From positions 124,001 through 188,000 of the forward strand of contig NZ_ATXC01000002.1 in the NCBI RefSeq assembly GCF_000421485.1: a DNA stretch of 64,000 nucleotides, read 5' to 3'. Each line of letters starts with the position of its first letter. Positions within the stretch are counted from its first letter, which is position 1. This DNA comes from Desulfurobacterium sp. TC5-1 (GTDB lineage Bacteria > Aquificota > Aquificia > Desulfurobacteriales > Desulfurobacteriaceae). The notes below the pieces were generated by a model. It saw nothing but the letters and a program-made list of their open reading frames with translations, did not search any database and was not told where the DNA came from. A program made the translations under genes and the position numbers. Below are positions 9,222 to 17,882 of the stretch, piece after piece.

Positions 9222-9524
9222 GTGGAACTTTTCAAAATACTCTTCGATTTCAACTTCTCTAAATTCATAACGACAAAGATAGCAGGAGCAACACTGGCTA
9301 TTGCATATGTTGTAGAAGCTTTAGTCGCACTTGCTGCACTGCTTGGAAGCTACAAGGAAGGGGCTGCTGCATTTATAGGAACATTTATAGGAATTATAAT
9401 CTTTCTGCCCCTTGTGATGATTGGAACAAGAGTCTGGATGGAAGGTATGATAAGCCTTATTAAAGTAGCAGAAGAAAGTACCAAAATCAGAGAACTTTTA
9501 GAGAAAAAAGTTGATTCAGATTAA
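9222..9524 (+). CDS. DUF4282 small membrane protein
   Basis: 100 residues. The start 'LFKILFDFNFSKFITTKIAG' matches the DUF4282 opening (F-D-F-x-F-x-K-F-I-T), followed by two hydrophobic segments (about 20-42 and 46-70) and a charged C-terminal tail. Probably an inner-membrane protein; function unknown. The start is GTG 9222 with AGGAGG upstream; no ATG lies near. Confidence 0.7.
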   Translation: MELFKILFDFNFSKFITTKIAGATLAIAYVVEALVALAALLGSYKEGAAAFIGTFIGIIIFLPLVMIGTRVWMEGMISLIKVAEESTKIRELLEKKVDSD

Positions 9525-9584
9525 AGTTTTACACTGTGGAATCCTCTAAATTTGAATGCCAGACCACGCATTCAGGAGGGTTCC

Positions 9585-10175
9585 ATGGAATATCCAGATT
9601 TTTTTGAAAAAATAGAGAAAATCAAGGTGAAAGACGAACTTGCCACATTCTTAGGAGCCGGAAACGGAATTTTTGAATACTCCTACTACGATATGGTGAA
9701 GATAACAGGGCACAGCTGTGCAACCGTTGCAGGCGGTTATCTAATAGCATCAGAAGGGCTAAAGCACCTCTACAAAGATGAGATTCCTGTAAGAGGAAAC
9801 ATAAAAGTTGAAATTTCAAAATTGCCAACGGAAAATAACTTTGGGGTTATAGGCCTAATCATCTCTGCAATAACAGGTGCAGGCGGCGATGATGGATTTT
9901 CCGGCATACCTGACGGGCGGTTTAAAAGGAGAGGATTGCTGTCCTTTAACGCCAACGTGCCTTACGACGTTGTTATGACAAGACTTGATAATGGAAAACA
10001 GGTGGGAATAAACTACAACCCGTATGCTGTTGTAAATCCGAAAGAGATACTGAAAACCGTTTTGAATCCAGATGCGACCGAAGAAGACATCAGAGCATTT
10101 CCCAAAAAGTTTCAGAAAATGGTGGCAACAATCTTTGAAAACAGAGATAAAGTTATTAAGGTAGAAGAGCTTTAA
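9585..10175 (+). CDS. FmdE-like domain protein
   Basis: 196 residues from ATG 9585, which follows GGAGGG by 5 nt; an in-frame ATG 11 codons upstream has no RBS. The core 'ITGHSCATVAGGYLIASEGL' resembles the GH-x-C motif region of FmdE-type proteins (formylmethanofuran dehydrogenase operon E), which bind metal through the His/Cys. No signal peptide and no C-terminal zinc ribbon are seen, and no other molybdenum-enzyme gene is adjacent. The role is therefore open; the family call is by motif recollection only. Confidence 0.5.
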   Translation: MEYPDFFEKIEKIKVKDELATFLGAGNGIFEYSYYDMVKITGHSCATVAGGYLIASEGLKHLYKDEIPVRGNIKVEISKLPTENNFGVIGLIISAITGAGGDDGFSGIPDGRFKRRGLLSFNANVPYDVVMTRLDNGKQVGINYNPYAVVNPKEILKTVLNPDATEEDIRAFPKKFQKMVATIFENRDKVIKVEEL

Positions 10176-10194
10176 AGTATAAATGATTTTTTTT

Positions 10195-10546
10195 TGGTGG
10201 AGGTGGCGGGAATCGAACCCGCGTCCGGAGATGCGGTCCGGATAGCTTCTACACGCTTAGCCTGTGTTTTATTGCTTCGCTTCGGAGTTAGCCCACAGGC
10301 AGGCGCTCCGAAGCTATCCCCGTAAAGTTTCGGTTATCACCTCCGGGGAAAAGGTGATAACCTATCTCCCCTCTCTGTCGCCCTACCTGTAGCCGGGGAA
10401 ATGAGCCACAGGGGACGTCGCTGCGTTATTAGGCAGCGAGAGCTAAGTTTTCGTCGGCAGCTATTTGCTGTGCCTTTTTTACGAGGTAGGCGCCTCGGCG
10501 TGCCGCTATCCGTACCGTTGCATCCCCGTCGAAACCTGTCACCCCC
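10195..10546 (-). ncRNA. ssrA: transfer-messenger RNA (tmRNA)
   Basis: One-piece tmRNA, about 352 nt, rescuing stalled ribosomes with SmpB. The 5' end GGGGGUGAC pairs with the 3' end CACCUCC-ACCA as a 7-bp acceptor stem (one G-U). The 3' half has GGTTCGATTCCCGCC, the T-arm, and the 5' half has ACAGGTTTCGAC, the D-loop-like region. The tag frame lies at 10473-10429 and reads AQQIAADENLALAA then two stops if the resume codon is GCA 10473. The ending ALAA is the usual degradation signal. Several GC stems in the 3' half fit the pseudoknots. Confidence 0.95.
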
Positions 10547-10633
10547 ATTATTTATAAAGACAAATGAGGGTAGAACAAAATCCTTATTCAATTTTGCATA
10601 ATAGTAATTTATGCTATAATGGAATTTTGGCAA

Positions 10634-11647
10634 TTATTTCATCAACAGGTCTTTGGCCCATTTAACATCAAAACCTTGTTTTAAAATCAAATAGGCTTCG
10701 TCCCTCTGAGAAAGTTGAGAGTGCCACACTCCAAAGTGGATGAAGAGAAAAATAACTCCCATAAAAGCACCTATCAAAAGGGCGGGGTAAAGGAGGGAAG
10801 GAATTTCCCTTCCTAAAATCTGAAGCCTGACTGCATCCTTATTACAGGCACTTCTGCAATCAAGACACATGGTACACTCTGTATTATTAAATTCAACGCT
10901 TTTATAAGGTTTAAGACCGATAATGCATTTTGAACACAACTTGCAGTCGTTACACTTTTCCGGACATCTCCTGAGATGCGTGAAAGAAAACAGGTTAAAA
11001 ATCCCGTAAAAAGCACCTAAAGGACACAGATATTTGCACCAGAACCTCGGGATTACAATGGAAGAAACAACAATGGCAAGCAGAATGGCAGCCACCATGG
11101 GTTTGTTACCTTTAAAAAGTTCAATCCAGAATTTAAAAAGTTCAATATCGGCAGCAGCATTGATGTTTTGATTCATCATAGCCATCATCTGTGCAGGTAT
11201 CTGGAAAATTATGTAGAGAATCCAGGCAAGCAGTACAAACTTTATCGAGCGCAAAGGGTAATCCATAAAGTTATAAAATTTCCAGCTCTTTATCTTCTCA
11301 CCAAACTTATCAATCTTCTTGAAAAAAGAGATTTTACTCCTAACAAAGGTAATGTAATCTTGAAGTGTTCCAACAGGACATATAAAACTACAAAATCCCT
11401 TACCGAAGATAAGGGTAGTCAGTATTGCCGATACCATTATCGCCATTGCCGCAGGGTGGAACGGGTCAGTTACACCACTTCTAACTTTCATAATGATGTC
11501 ATAAACGCCAGAAATTGGACAAAAACCATCCATAAAATCGGGACGCTGTGCTCCGTAATAGACAAACTGTGCATATTCAAAAATTCCGTAAGCCACAAGA
11601 AGGAAAAAAGCGGTCTGAACGAGCCATCTGATTTTTCTTATGTTCAT
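10634..11647 (-). CDS. NapH/MauN-like polyferredoxin membrane protein
   Basis: 337 residues from ATG 11647 (GGAG 6 nt upstream; a TTG four codons earlier is the RBS itself). About five membrane helices alternate with Fe-S motifs. Two Fer4_5-type motifs are present, 'FCSFICPVG' and 'WCKYLCPLG' (C-x3-C-P-x-G). A cytoplasmic ferredoxin-like part near residue 230-280 carries C-x3-C-x2-C-x2-C and C-x2-C-x2-C-x3-C. This is the NapH/NosR/CcoG-type quinol or electron-transfer architecture. No nap, nos or cco gene is adjacent, so the partner is unknown. It is monocistronic, between ssrA and tyrS. Confidence 0.8.
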   Translation of the reverse strand: MNIRKIRWLVQTAFFLLVAYGIFEYAQFVYYGAQRPDFMDGFCPISGVYDIIMKVRSGVTDPFHPAAMAIMVSAILTTLIFGKGFCSFICPVGTLQDYITFVRSKISFFKKIDKFGEKIKSWKFYNFMDYPLRSIKFVLLAWILYIIFQIPAQMMAMMNQNINAAADIELFKFWIELFKGNKPMVAAILLAIVVSSIVIPRFWCKYLCPLGAFYGIFNLFSFTHLRRCPEKCNDCKLCSKCIIGLKPYKSVEFNNTECTMCLDCRSACNKDAVRLQILGREIPSLLYPALLIGAFMGVIFLFIHFGVWHSQLSQRDEAYLILKQGFDVKWAKDLLMK

Positions 11648-11730
11648 TTTCTTCTCCAAAAATTTCGTTATTTGAACTAAAAATAGACCGCTTTTGTTTT
11701 TGGCAAATAAATAAAATTATTGTTTTATTA

Positions 11731-11757
11731 AAAACAGAGGGCTAACCCTCTGTTTTT
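11731..11757 (-). terminator. Rho-independent terminator of the lysS-lolC-argA-tyrS operon
   Basis: 11-bp perfect inverted repeat AAAACAGAGGG (11731-11741) / CCCTCTGTTTT (11746-11756) with loop CTAA. It overlaps the tyrS stop codon and is followed on the minus strand by TTTTTAATAAAAC. Confidence 0.85.
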
Positions 11758-12965
11758 TCCACATTTTCAGGTTTTATTCTGGCAAATCTTCTCTTACCTA
11801 CCTGAAGAATTAATTCCTTTTCAAGAACATCAACCTTTTTATTCTCATCAAGAACTTTTTCGCCATCTATTCTGACACCGCCACCTTTTATCTGTCTTCT
11901 ACCTTCAGATGTACTCTTAACAAGCCCTGCCTCCTTTAAGAGCCTTGGAAGCCAGACAGGATTTTCAGGAACCTTTATTTTTGGTTCCGGAATCTCTTCC
12001 GGCAACTCTCTCTTTGAAAAAACTCTCTCAAAGTGGGCTCTTGCCTCCCTGGCTGCCTCCTCTCCGTGGAAGGTGGAAACGATAACCTCTCCAAGTCTTT
12101 TCTTTGCTTCCATTGGATGGAGTTTTCCTTCGGCCACTTCTTTTCTCATCCTCTCTATTTCTTCTTCAGGAAGCCTTGTAACAAGCTCGTAGTAGCGCCA
12201 CATAAGTTCGTCTGAAATCCTCATAACTTTACCAAACTGCTCTTTCGGATCTTCCATTATGCCAATGTAGTTTCCAAGGGACTTACTCATCTTCTGAACG
12301 CCGTCAAGCCCCTCAAGAATAGGCATCATTATGCAGGCCTGCTGGGACTTACCGTACTCCCTCTGAAGGTGCCTTCCCACAAGAAGGTTAAATTTCTGAT
12401 CTGTCCCTCCAAGTTCAACATCGGCTTCAAGTGCAACAGAGTCGTATCCCTGAAGGAGAGGATAGAGAAACTCATGTATGTGAATGGGCCTGTTTTCTCT
12501 GAATCGCTTGGCAAAATCGTCCCTCTCAAGCATCCTTGCAACAGTGTACTTTGAAGCAAGCCTTATAAGATCTGCAGAAGACATCCCTGAAAGCCACTCA
12601 CTGTTAAAGACAACAACCGTTTTTTCAGGATCAAGAATCTTATAAACCTGCTGGGCATAAGTTTCAGCGTTCTTTAAAACCTCTTCCCTCGTTAAAGGCG
12701 GTCTCGTTTCGCTCTTCCCGGTAGGATCACCAATCATTGCTGTAAAATCACCTATCAGGAAATAGACCGTATGCCCGAGTTCCTGAAAATCTCTCAACTT
12801 CCAGAGCAAAACTGTATGTCCAAGGTGAAGATCCGGAGCCGTCGGGTCAAAGCCGGCTTTTACCTTCAAAACCTTTCCTTTTTTTAATTTTTCAAGGAGT
12901 TCCTCTTCTCCAATAATTTCAGCAACGCCTCTTTTTATAATCTCAAGTTGCTTTTCAGGATTCAT
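11742..12965 (-). CDS. tyrS: tyrosyl-tRNA synthetase
   Basis: 407-residue class I synthetase charging tRNA-Tyr. The HIGH motif is HLGH at 47-50 and KMSKS is at 225-229; GTDQKFN near 187 is typical of TyrRS type 2. The C-terminal S4-like RNA-binding domain (about 340-400) shows '[17 protein letters not shown]'. Start ATG overlaps the stop of the acetyltransferase gene (ATGA), so it is coupled to the upstream operon. Final gene before the terminator. Confidence 0.96.
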   Translation of the reverse strand: MNPEKQLEIIKRGVAEIIGEEELLEKLKKGKVLKVKAGFDPTAPDLHLGHTVLLWKLRDFQELGHTVYFLIGDFTAMIGDPTGKSETRPPLTREEVLKNAETYAQQVYKILDPEKTVVVFNSEWLSGMSSADLIRLASKYTVARMLERDDFAKRFRENRPIHIHEFLYPLLQGYDSVALEADVELGGTDQKFNLLVGRHLQREYGKSQQACIMMPILEGLDGVQKMSKSLGNYIGIMEDPKEQFGKVMRISDELMWRYYELVTRLPEEEIERMRKEVAEGKLHPMEAKKRLGEVIVSTFHGEEAAREARAHFERVFSKRELPEEIPEPKIKVPENPVWLPRLLKEAGLVKSTSEGRRQIKGGGVRIDGEKVLDENKKVDVLEKELILQVGKRRFARIKPENVEKTEG

Positions 12966-13432
12966 TCATCTCCTCCTGTTCTAATTTCCATAGCCGTCTC
13001 GTCACAGTTTGGAAACTTCACACAATTTATACAGTCACGCCATATTTTCTGGGGAAGCGTGTTTTTATCTATCTTTTCAAACCCAAGTTTTTCAAAAAAG
13101 TCAACCTGATACGTAAGTGTAAATACTCTGTTTATTCCGAGAGTTTCTGCATCTTTAAGACAACTCTTAACAAGAGCTGTACCTATTCCCTGTTTTAGCC
13201 GTTCAGGATGGACAGCAAGGGAACGAACCTCCGCAAGGTTATCCCAGACAACAGTTAAAGCACAAACACCAAATATCTTTCCAGCCTCTTCATAAACGAA
13301 GAAGTCTCTTATGCTTTCGTAGATGCTGTTGAGAGAACGGGGAAGCATCAGCCCTTTCTTTGCGTATTCATTGATGAGAAACTGTATTGCCTCTGCATCC
13401 TTTATCGTTGCCTTTCTTATTGTTCCTTTCAA
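12962..13432 (-). CDS. argA: short N-acetylglutamate synthase-type GNAT acetyltransferase
   Basis: 156-residue GNAT enzyme. The motifs '[18 protein letters not shown]' (acetyl-CoA binding Q/R-x-x-G-x-G/A), '[11 protein letters not shown]' and the C-terminal '[15 protein letters not shown]' are the pattern of stand-alone short N-acetylglutamate synthases, which make acetylglutamate for arginine synthesis. The amino-acid-kinase domain of classical ArgA is absent. Start is TTG 13432 with AGGTG 5 nt upstream, overlapping the permease stop. The substrate is inferred from family similarity; another amino acid is possible. Confidence 0.7.
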   Translation of the reverse strand: MKGTIRKATIKDAEAIQFLINEYAKKGLMLPRSLNSIYESIRDFFVYEEAGKIFGVCALTVVWDNLAEVRSLAVHPERLKQGIGTALVKSCLKDAETLGINRVFTLTYQVDFFEKLGFEKIDKNTLPQKIWRDCINCVKFPNCDETAMEIRTGGDE

Positions 13433-14652
13433 TTTTCACCTGCCCTTAAAACTTTTATAGGATCTGTTTTTGCAGCCTTTTTAGCAGGATAAATAGTTGC
13501 TAAGACACTTATCAATATAGCCGCTATACCGGCAATTATACAGTCTGACGCCTGAAGTTTAAACGGCAGGTGGTCTATGTAGTAAACATCAGGCGGAAGG
13601 GCTATAAGCTTATACTTTTCACCTATGTATGAGATACCTATCCCTAAAAACTCTCCAATTGCCGTTCCTATTATGCCTATTAAAAGCCCCTGAGCCATGA
13701 AAATTTTCAGTATAAATCCATCCTGGGCACCAAGCGTCTTAAGTATAGCAATATCTTTGCTGCGGTAGTTAACGTTCATCATAAGAAGACTTGAAATGTT
13801 GAAAGAGGCAACTATAACAATAAGGGTCAGTATCAGGAACATTGCTAACTTCTCGAGCTTCAAGGCAGAGAAGAGACTTTTATTCATTGATATCCAATCG
13901 TTAACCACAAAACCGGGACCAAGCGTCTTCCTTATCTCTTGCTCAACAAGTTTTACATTATCAGGATTGTCAAGTTTAACCATCAATCCTGTAGGTTGCT
14001 TCACATTGAACATCTCTTTTACCGTACCTATGTGTGCCAACACCAATGCCGAATCAAACTGATACATACCAACATTAAAAATACCAACAACCTTAAACCT
14101 TCCTGTTTTTGGAATGTAGCCGAAAGGGGTTTTTGTTCCCATCGGCGTTATCAGGGTAATGCTGTCACCCACAGAGATACCGACTGTATTGGCCAACGTC
14201 TCACCAACAACTGCACCGTTTGGCGTCTTTTCAAAATCTTTCCAATTCCCCATAACAAGATGTGATGGTATGTCCGTTATCTTCGGCTCTTTCGATGGAA
14301 CACATCCTCTAAGGGTACCACCGGAAAAAGAATGAGCACCGGCAGAGACCATAACAGGAATGTATATGAAAGGTTCTACACCCTTAACATGAGGGAGGGA
14401 TGAAATCTTCTCTTCAGCTTCTCTATAAGGCGTTTTAAGTTCCGTCCCCATTACAATTATGTCGGCATTACTGGCAAGAAGCCGCTCTTTTATGGCACTC
14501 TGAAATCCCGTCATAACAGAGTTAACAATTATGAGAGCCGCCACGCCAACAACAACACCAAGAACCGCTATAAGAAAAACGAAAGAGAGGTAACCGCCTC
14601 CCTTCCGTGGTTTTACAGTCCTTAACGAAAACCATTCAATAAGTTTATTCAT
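13429..14652 (-). CDS. lolC: lipoprotein-releasing ABC permease, LolC/LolE (FtsX) family
   Basis: 407 residues. There is one N-terminal membrane helix (about 22-45), a large periplasmic MacB/LolE-type domain (about 46-265), and three C-terminal helices of the FtsX domain ending '[20 protein letters not shown]', which is typical of LolC/E. It extracts lipoproteins from the inner membrane with an ATPase LolD, which is not in this window. A single permease gene suggests a LolF-like homodimer rather than a LolC/LolE pair (inference). ATG 14652 overlaps the lysS end by 8 nt. Confidence 0.85.
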   Translation of the reverse strand: MNKLIEWFSLRTVKPRKGGGYLSFVFLIAVLGVVVGVAALIIVNSVMTGFQSAIKERLLASNADIIVMGTELKTPYREAEEKISSLPHVKGVEPFIYIPVMVSAGAHSFSGGTLRGCVPSKEPKITDIPSHLVMGNWKDFEKTPNGAVVGETLANTVGISVGDSITLITPMGTKTPFGYIPKTGRFKVVGIFNVGMYQFDSALVLAHIGTVKEMFNVKQPTGLMVKLDNPDNVKLVEQEIRKTLGPGFVVNDWISMNKSLFSALKLEKLAMFLILTLIVIVASFNISSLLMMNVNYRSKDIAILKTLGAQDGFILKIFMAQGLLIGIIGTAIGEFLGIGISYIGEKYKLIALPPDVYYIDHLPFKLQASDCIIAGIAAILISVLATIYPAKKAAKTDPIKVLRAGEN

Positions 14653-16171
14653 CCGCCTCTTCTTCTCTCTTCTCCGGCTTAAGCTGCGGGAAGAGAAGTA
14701 CCTCTCTTATGGAATCTTTATCCGTAAAGAGCATCGTAAGCCTATCTATACCTATGCCTTCTCCTGCTGTTGGAGGCATACCGTACTCAAGTGCTCTTAC
14801 AAAATCTTCGTCGTAGGCCATTGCCTCTTCATCACCTTTCGCCTTTTCCTGAAGCTGCTGCATGAACCTTTTTGCCTGTTCTTCAGGATTGTTAAGCTCG
14901 GAATAGGCGTTAGCTATCTCCTGCCCAAACACAAAAAGCTCAAACCTCTCTACAAGCTCGGGATTGTCTCTCTTTTCTTTTGCAAGAGGGGAAATGGCTT
15001 TTGGAAAATCAACAACGAACGTCGGCTGAATAAGTTCTGGTTCAATCAGAATCTCAAAAAGTTCCTGCACCCTCTTGAAGTGGGAAAGCTTTTCCGCATC
15101 TTCAACACCGTGTTTCTTTGCTACTTCCAGAACCTTCTGTTCATCGTGGAGAATCTCATCAACCGTAAGCCCTGTCCTTTTTGCAAGCTCACCAACAAAA
15201 GAAATTCTTTTCCATGGCCTTTTGAAAGAGATCTTCATTCCCTGATACTCTATCTCTCTTACACCTTTACCTTTTATCTCATCAAGAAGATACTCAAAAA
15301 GCTCTTCCGTCATCTCCATCAAGTCGTAGTAATCAGCGTAGGCCATGTACCACTCTATCATCGTAAATTCAGGATTATGCCTTGTGCTTATTCCTTCGTT
15401 TCTAAAGTTCCTGCCTATTTCATAAACCCTATCAAGACCACCCACAATTAACCTTTTAAGATACAGCTCAGGTGCTATTCGGAGATAAACGTCTATATCA
15501 AGAGCGTTGTAGTGAGTAATAAACGGTTTTGCGGCAGCACCGGAAGCAACAGTCTGAAGAATGGGTGTCTCAACCTCCATAAAACCTCTACTGTTAAGAA
15601 AATCCCTTATTTTTTGAATAAGTTTTGAGCGGGTTTTAAATATCTCTCTAACTTCTGGATTAACGATAAGGTCAAGATAACGCTGTCTGTATCTCTTCTC
15701 AACATCTTTTAGCCCATGCCACTTTTCTGGAAGCGGTCTCAAAGACTTTGTAAGCGGCGTCATCTCTTTTACTTCTAAAGTGAGCTCCCCTGTTCTCGTT
15801 CTAAAAAGCACCCCCTTAACACCTACAATATCACCTATATCTATCAGCTTTTTAAAAACTTTATTGTAAAACTCAGTCCCAACGTCATCTCTCCTTATAT
15901 AACACTGGAGTCTTCCGGTAGAATCCTGAATATGGAAAAATGCCGCTTTTCCCATAATCCTCATGGAAACAATTCTTCCAGCTAAAGAATAGGTGTCCTC
16001 CGGCAACCTTTCATTTTCTCTCTCTTCTTCATCTTTTGTTTTGCCAAACTTCTCTATCAATTCACCGCAGGTAGCATTTGTCTCATACCTGTAAGCATAA
16101 GGATTAAAACCTTCCTCTTTCCACTTCTCAGCTTTCTCTTTACGAATTTCCATTATGGTCTTTTCAGCCAT
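14645..16171 (-). CDS. lysS: lysyl-tRNA synthetase, class II
   Basis: 508 residues. An N-terminal OB-fold anticodon-binding domain (about 60-170, 'YSLAGRIVSMRIMGKAAF') is followed by the class II catalytic core. Motif 2 is 'FRNEGISTRHNPEFTMIEWY' and motif 3 is 'GMPPTAGEGIGIDRL'. Charges tRNA-Lys in the cytoplasm. ATG 16171 follows GGAAGGAG. First gene of the lysS-lolC-argA-tyrS operon, driven by the promoter at 16216-16243. Confidence 0.97.
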   Translation of the reverse strand: MAEKTIMEIRKEKAEKWKEEGFNPYAYRYETNATCGELIEKFGKTKDEEERENERLPEDTYSLAGRIVSMRIMGKAAFFHIQDSTGRLQCYIRRDDVGTEFYNKVFKKLIDIGDIVGVKGVLFRTRTGELTLEVKEMTPLTKSLRPLPEKWHGLKDVEKRYRQRYLDLIVNPEVREIFKTRSKLIQKIRDFLNSRGFMEVETPILQTVASGAAAKPFITHYNALDIDVYLRIAPELYLKRLIVGGLDRVYEIGRNFRNEGISTRHNPEFTMIEWYMAYADYYDLMEMTEELFEYLLDEIKGKGVREIEYQGMKISFKRPWKRISFVGELAKRTGLTVDEILHDEQKVLEVAKKHGVEDAEKLSHFKRVQELFEILIEPELIQPTFVVDFPKAISPLAKEKRDNPELVERFELFVFGQEIANAYSELNNPEEQAKRFMQQLQEKAKGDEEAMAYDEDFVRALEYGMPPTAGEGIGIDRLTMLFTDKDSIREVLLFPQLKPEKREEEADE

Positions 16172-16215
16172 TTACGTCTCCTTCCTTTTATTTTCACCAG
16201 TTTGCAGAGTGTAAT

Positions 16216-16243
16216 ATTATAATCCTAATGACAGATTTGTTAA
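16216..16243 (-). promoter_or_regulatory. promoter for the lysS operon
   Basis: Minus strand TTAACA (16243-16238), 16-nt spacer, TATAAT (16221-16216), about 45 nt before the lysS ATG. Confidence 0.65.
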
Positions 16244-16250
16244 ATCCAAC

Positions 16251-16279
16251 CTGAAAAGCCTCACTTTAGCCACTATAGT
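16251..16279 (+). promoter_or_regulatory. probable promoter for the mla operon
   Basis: CTGAAA (16251-16256), 17-nt spacer, TATAGT (16274-16279), about 42 nt before the mlaE start. The -35 match is only four of six. Its divergent arrangement with the lysS promoter in a 150-nt gap supports it. Confidence 0.45.
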
Positions 16280-16321
16280 AGAATTAGGATATTAATTTCC
16301 GGAACTTGAGAGGTTTAACCT

Positions 16322-17101
16322 GTGAAACTTTTTGAAATCACCGGTAAGATAGTCATTGGATTCCTCGAATTTATCGGGAGATGGTTTTTAATCGCTGGAA
16401 AGGCCGTATCCCTTGCATTTAAAAAGCCCTTGAAAGCAGGGAGATACTTCTACTACCTGGCCACGATAGGAGCAGATTCCTTCCCGGTTATAGCAATCAC
16501 TTCCCTATTCACCGGCGGTGTTATAGCACTTGAAACCTATACTGCATTTCACAGATTTAACGCAGAATACCTCATAGGTGCAGTTGTCGGTATCTCTATG
16601 GCAAGAGAGTTAAGCCCCGTTTTAACAGCACTCCTCGTCACGGCCAGAACCGGTTCAGCAATGGCTGCTGAAATCGGAACGATGAGGGTAACTGAACAGA
16701 TAGATGCCCTCGAAATGATGGCGGTTAATCCTATAAAATACCTTATAACGCCGAGGGTTTATGCAACCATCGTTGGAACGGTTGTCCTGAGTGTTCTATC
16801 GGATATTATCGGTTTTGTCGGTGGATACATAGTAGGTGTAAAAATGTTCAACATCAACAGCACCCTTTTTATGAGATACACTCAAAACTTCATGACTATG
16901 GACGATGTATGGCACGGTCTAATCAAAGCTGCTTTCTTTGGTTTCATCCTCTCTGTGACAAGCTGTCTGTACGGATATTACACAAAAGGAGGCGCCAAAG
17001 GTGTCGGTGAAGCAACAACGAAAGCTGTAGTCACATCATCGATGGCCATTCTTATATTTGACTACATAATAACTTACATTTTAAGAACCCTGAACCTCTG
17101 A
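16322..17101 (+). CDS. mlaE: MlaE-type ABC transporter permease
   Basis: 259-residue permease of an MCE (Mla) lipid transporter. It has five or so membrane helices and the MlaE signature region 'ELSPVLTALLVTARTGSAMA' followed by 'EIGTMRVTEQIDALEMM', the conserved cytoplasmic coupling segment. It acts with MlaF and MlaD encoded directly behind it. Start is GTG 16322 with GAGAGG about 9 nt upstream. Confidence 0.93.
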   Translation: MKLFEITGKIVIGFLEFIGRWFLIAGKAVSLAFKKPLKAGRYFYYLATIGADSFPVIAITSLFTGGVIALETYTAFHRFNAEYLIGAVVGISMARELSPVLTALLVTARTGSAMAAEIGTMRVTEQIDALEMMAVNPIKYLITPRVYATIVGTVVLSVLSDIIGFVGGYIVGVKMFNINSTLFMRYTQNFMTMDDVWHGLIKAAFFGFILSVTSCLYGYYTKGGAKGVGEATTKAVVTSSMAILIFDYIITYILRTLNL

Positions 17102-17111
17102 CGGAGTATAG

Positions 17112-17882
17112 ATGAAAATAGCCATAAAAGTGGAAAATTTAAAGAAAAGTTTTGGAAATAAAATCGTACACAACGGCGTATCTTTCAACGTGTACGAAGG
17201 TGAAATCTTCGTCATAATGGGTCCATCAGGAACGGGCAAAAGTGTTTTGCTTAAACAGATATCAGGACTGGTAACACCGGATGAAGGAAAAGTAATCGTA
17301 TATGGAAAAGACGTTTTTTCTCTATCCGAAGAAGAAAAATTCCACTTTAGAGAAGAGCTAACTTATGTTTTTCAGGGAGGAGCTCTATTTGACTCCCTAA
17401 CAGTATGGGAAAATGTCGCCTTCTTTCTCCTTGAAAACAAAGGTATTCCAGCCGAAGAGGCAAGGAAGGAAGCTGAACGTTACCTTTCCCTCGTTGGAAT
17501 GCACGGAACAGAAGACCTATACCCTTCTGAACTCTCCGGCGGTATGAGAAAAAGAGTTGCCATAGCGAGAGCTCTCTGTGTAAACCCCAAATGTATCTTG
17601 TTTGATGAACCAACATCGGGACTTGACCCCGTAATGACCGCTATAATTGACAAGATGATCTTAAAGCTTAAAAATGAACTCGGTAAAACATGCGTTGTAG
17701 TCAGCCATGATATCAACAGTGCTTTTAGGATAGCTGATAGAATGGCCATTCTCTGGAACGGAAAAATACTGGAACTTGGTAAACCAGAAGAGATAGAAAA
17801 ATCTCAAAATCCAGCAGTAAGACAGTTTATAGAAGGCCTTCCTGAAGGCCCGATAACAGCTAATCTGGGGTATAGAGGATGA
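17112..17882 (+). CDS. mlaF: MlaF-type ABC transporter ATPase
   Basis: 256 residues. Walker A GPSGTGKS near 37, Q-loop 'YVFQGGALFDSLTVWENV', signature LSGGMRKRVAIARAL, Walker B 'CILFDEPTSGLDP' and the H-loop 'VVSHD' are all intact. Powers lipid movement by MlaE/MlaD. The mlaD start overlaps its stop by 4 nt (ATGA), so stoichiometric translation is likely. Confidence 0.95.
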   Translation: MKIAIKVENLKKSFGNKIVHNGVSFNVYEGEIFVIMGPSGTGKSVLLKQISGLVTPDEGKVIVYGKDVFSLSEEEKFHFREELTYVFQGGALFDSLTVWENVAFFLLENKGIPAEEARKEAERYLSLVGMHGTEDLYPSELSGGMRKRVAIARALCVNPKCILFDEPTSGLDPVMTAIIDKMILKLKNELGKTCVVVSHDINSAFRIADRMAILWNGKILELGKPEEIEKSQNPAVRQFIEGLPEGPITANLGYRG

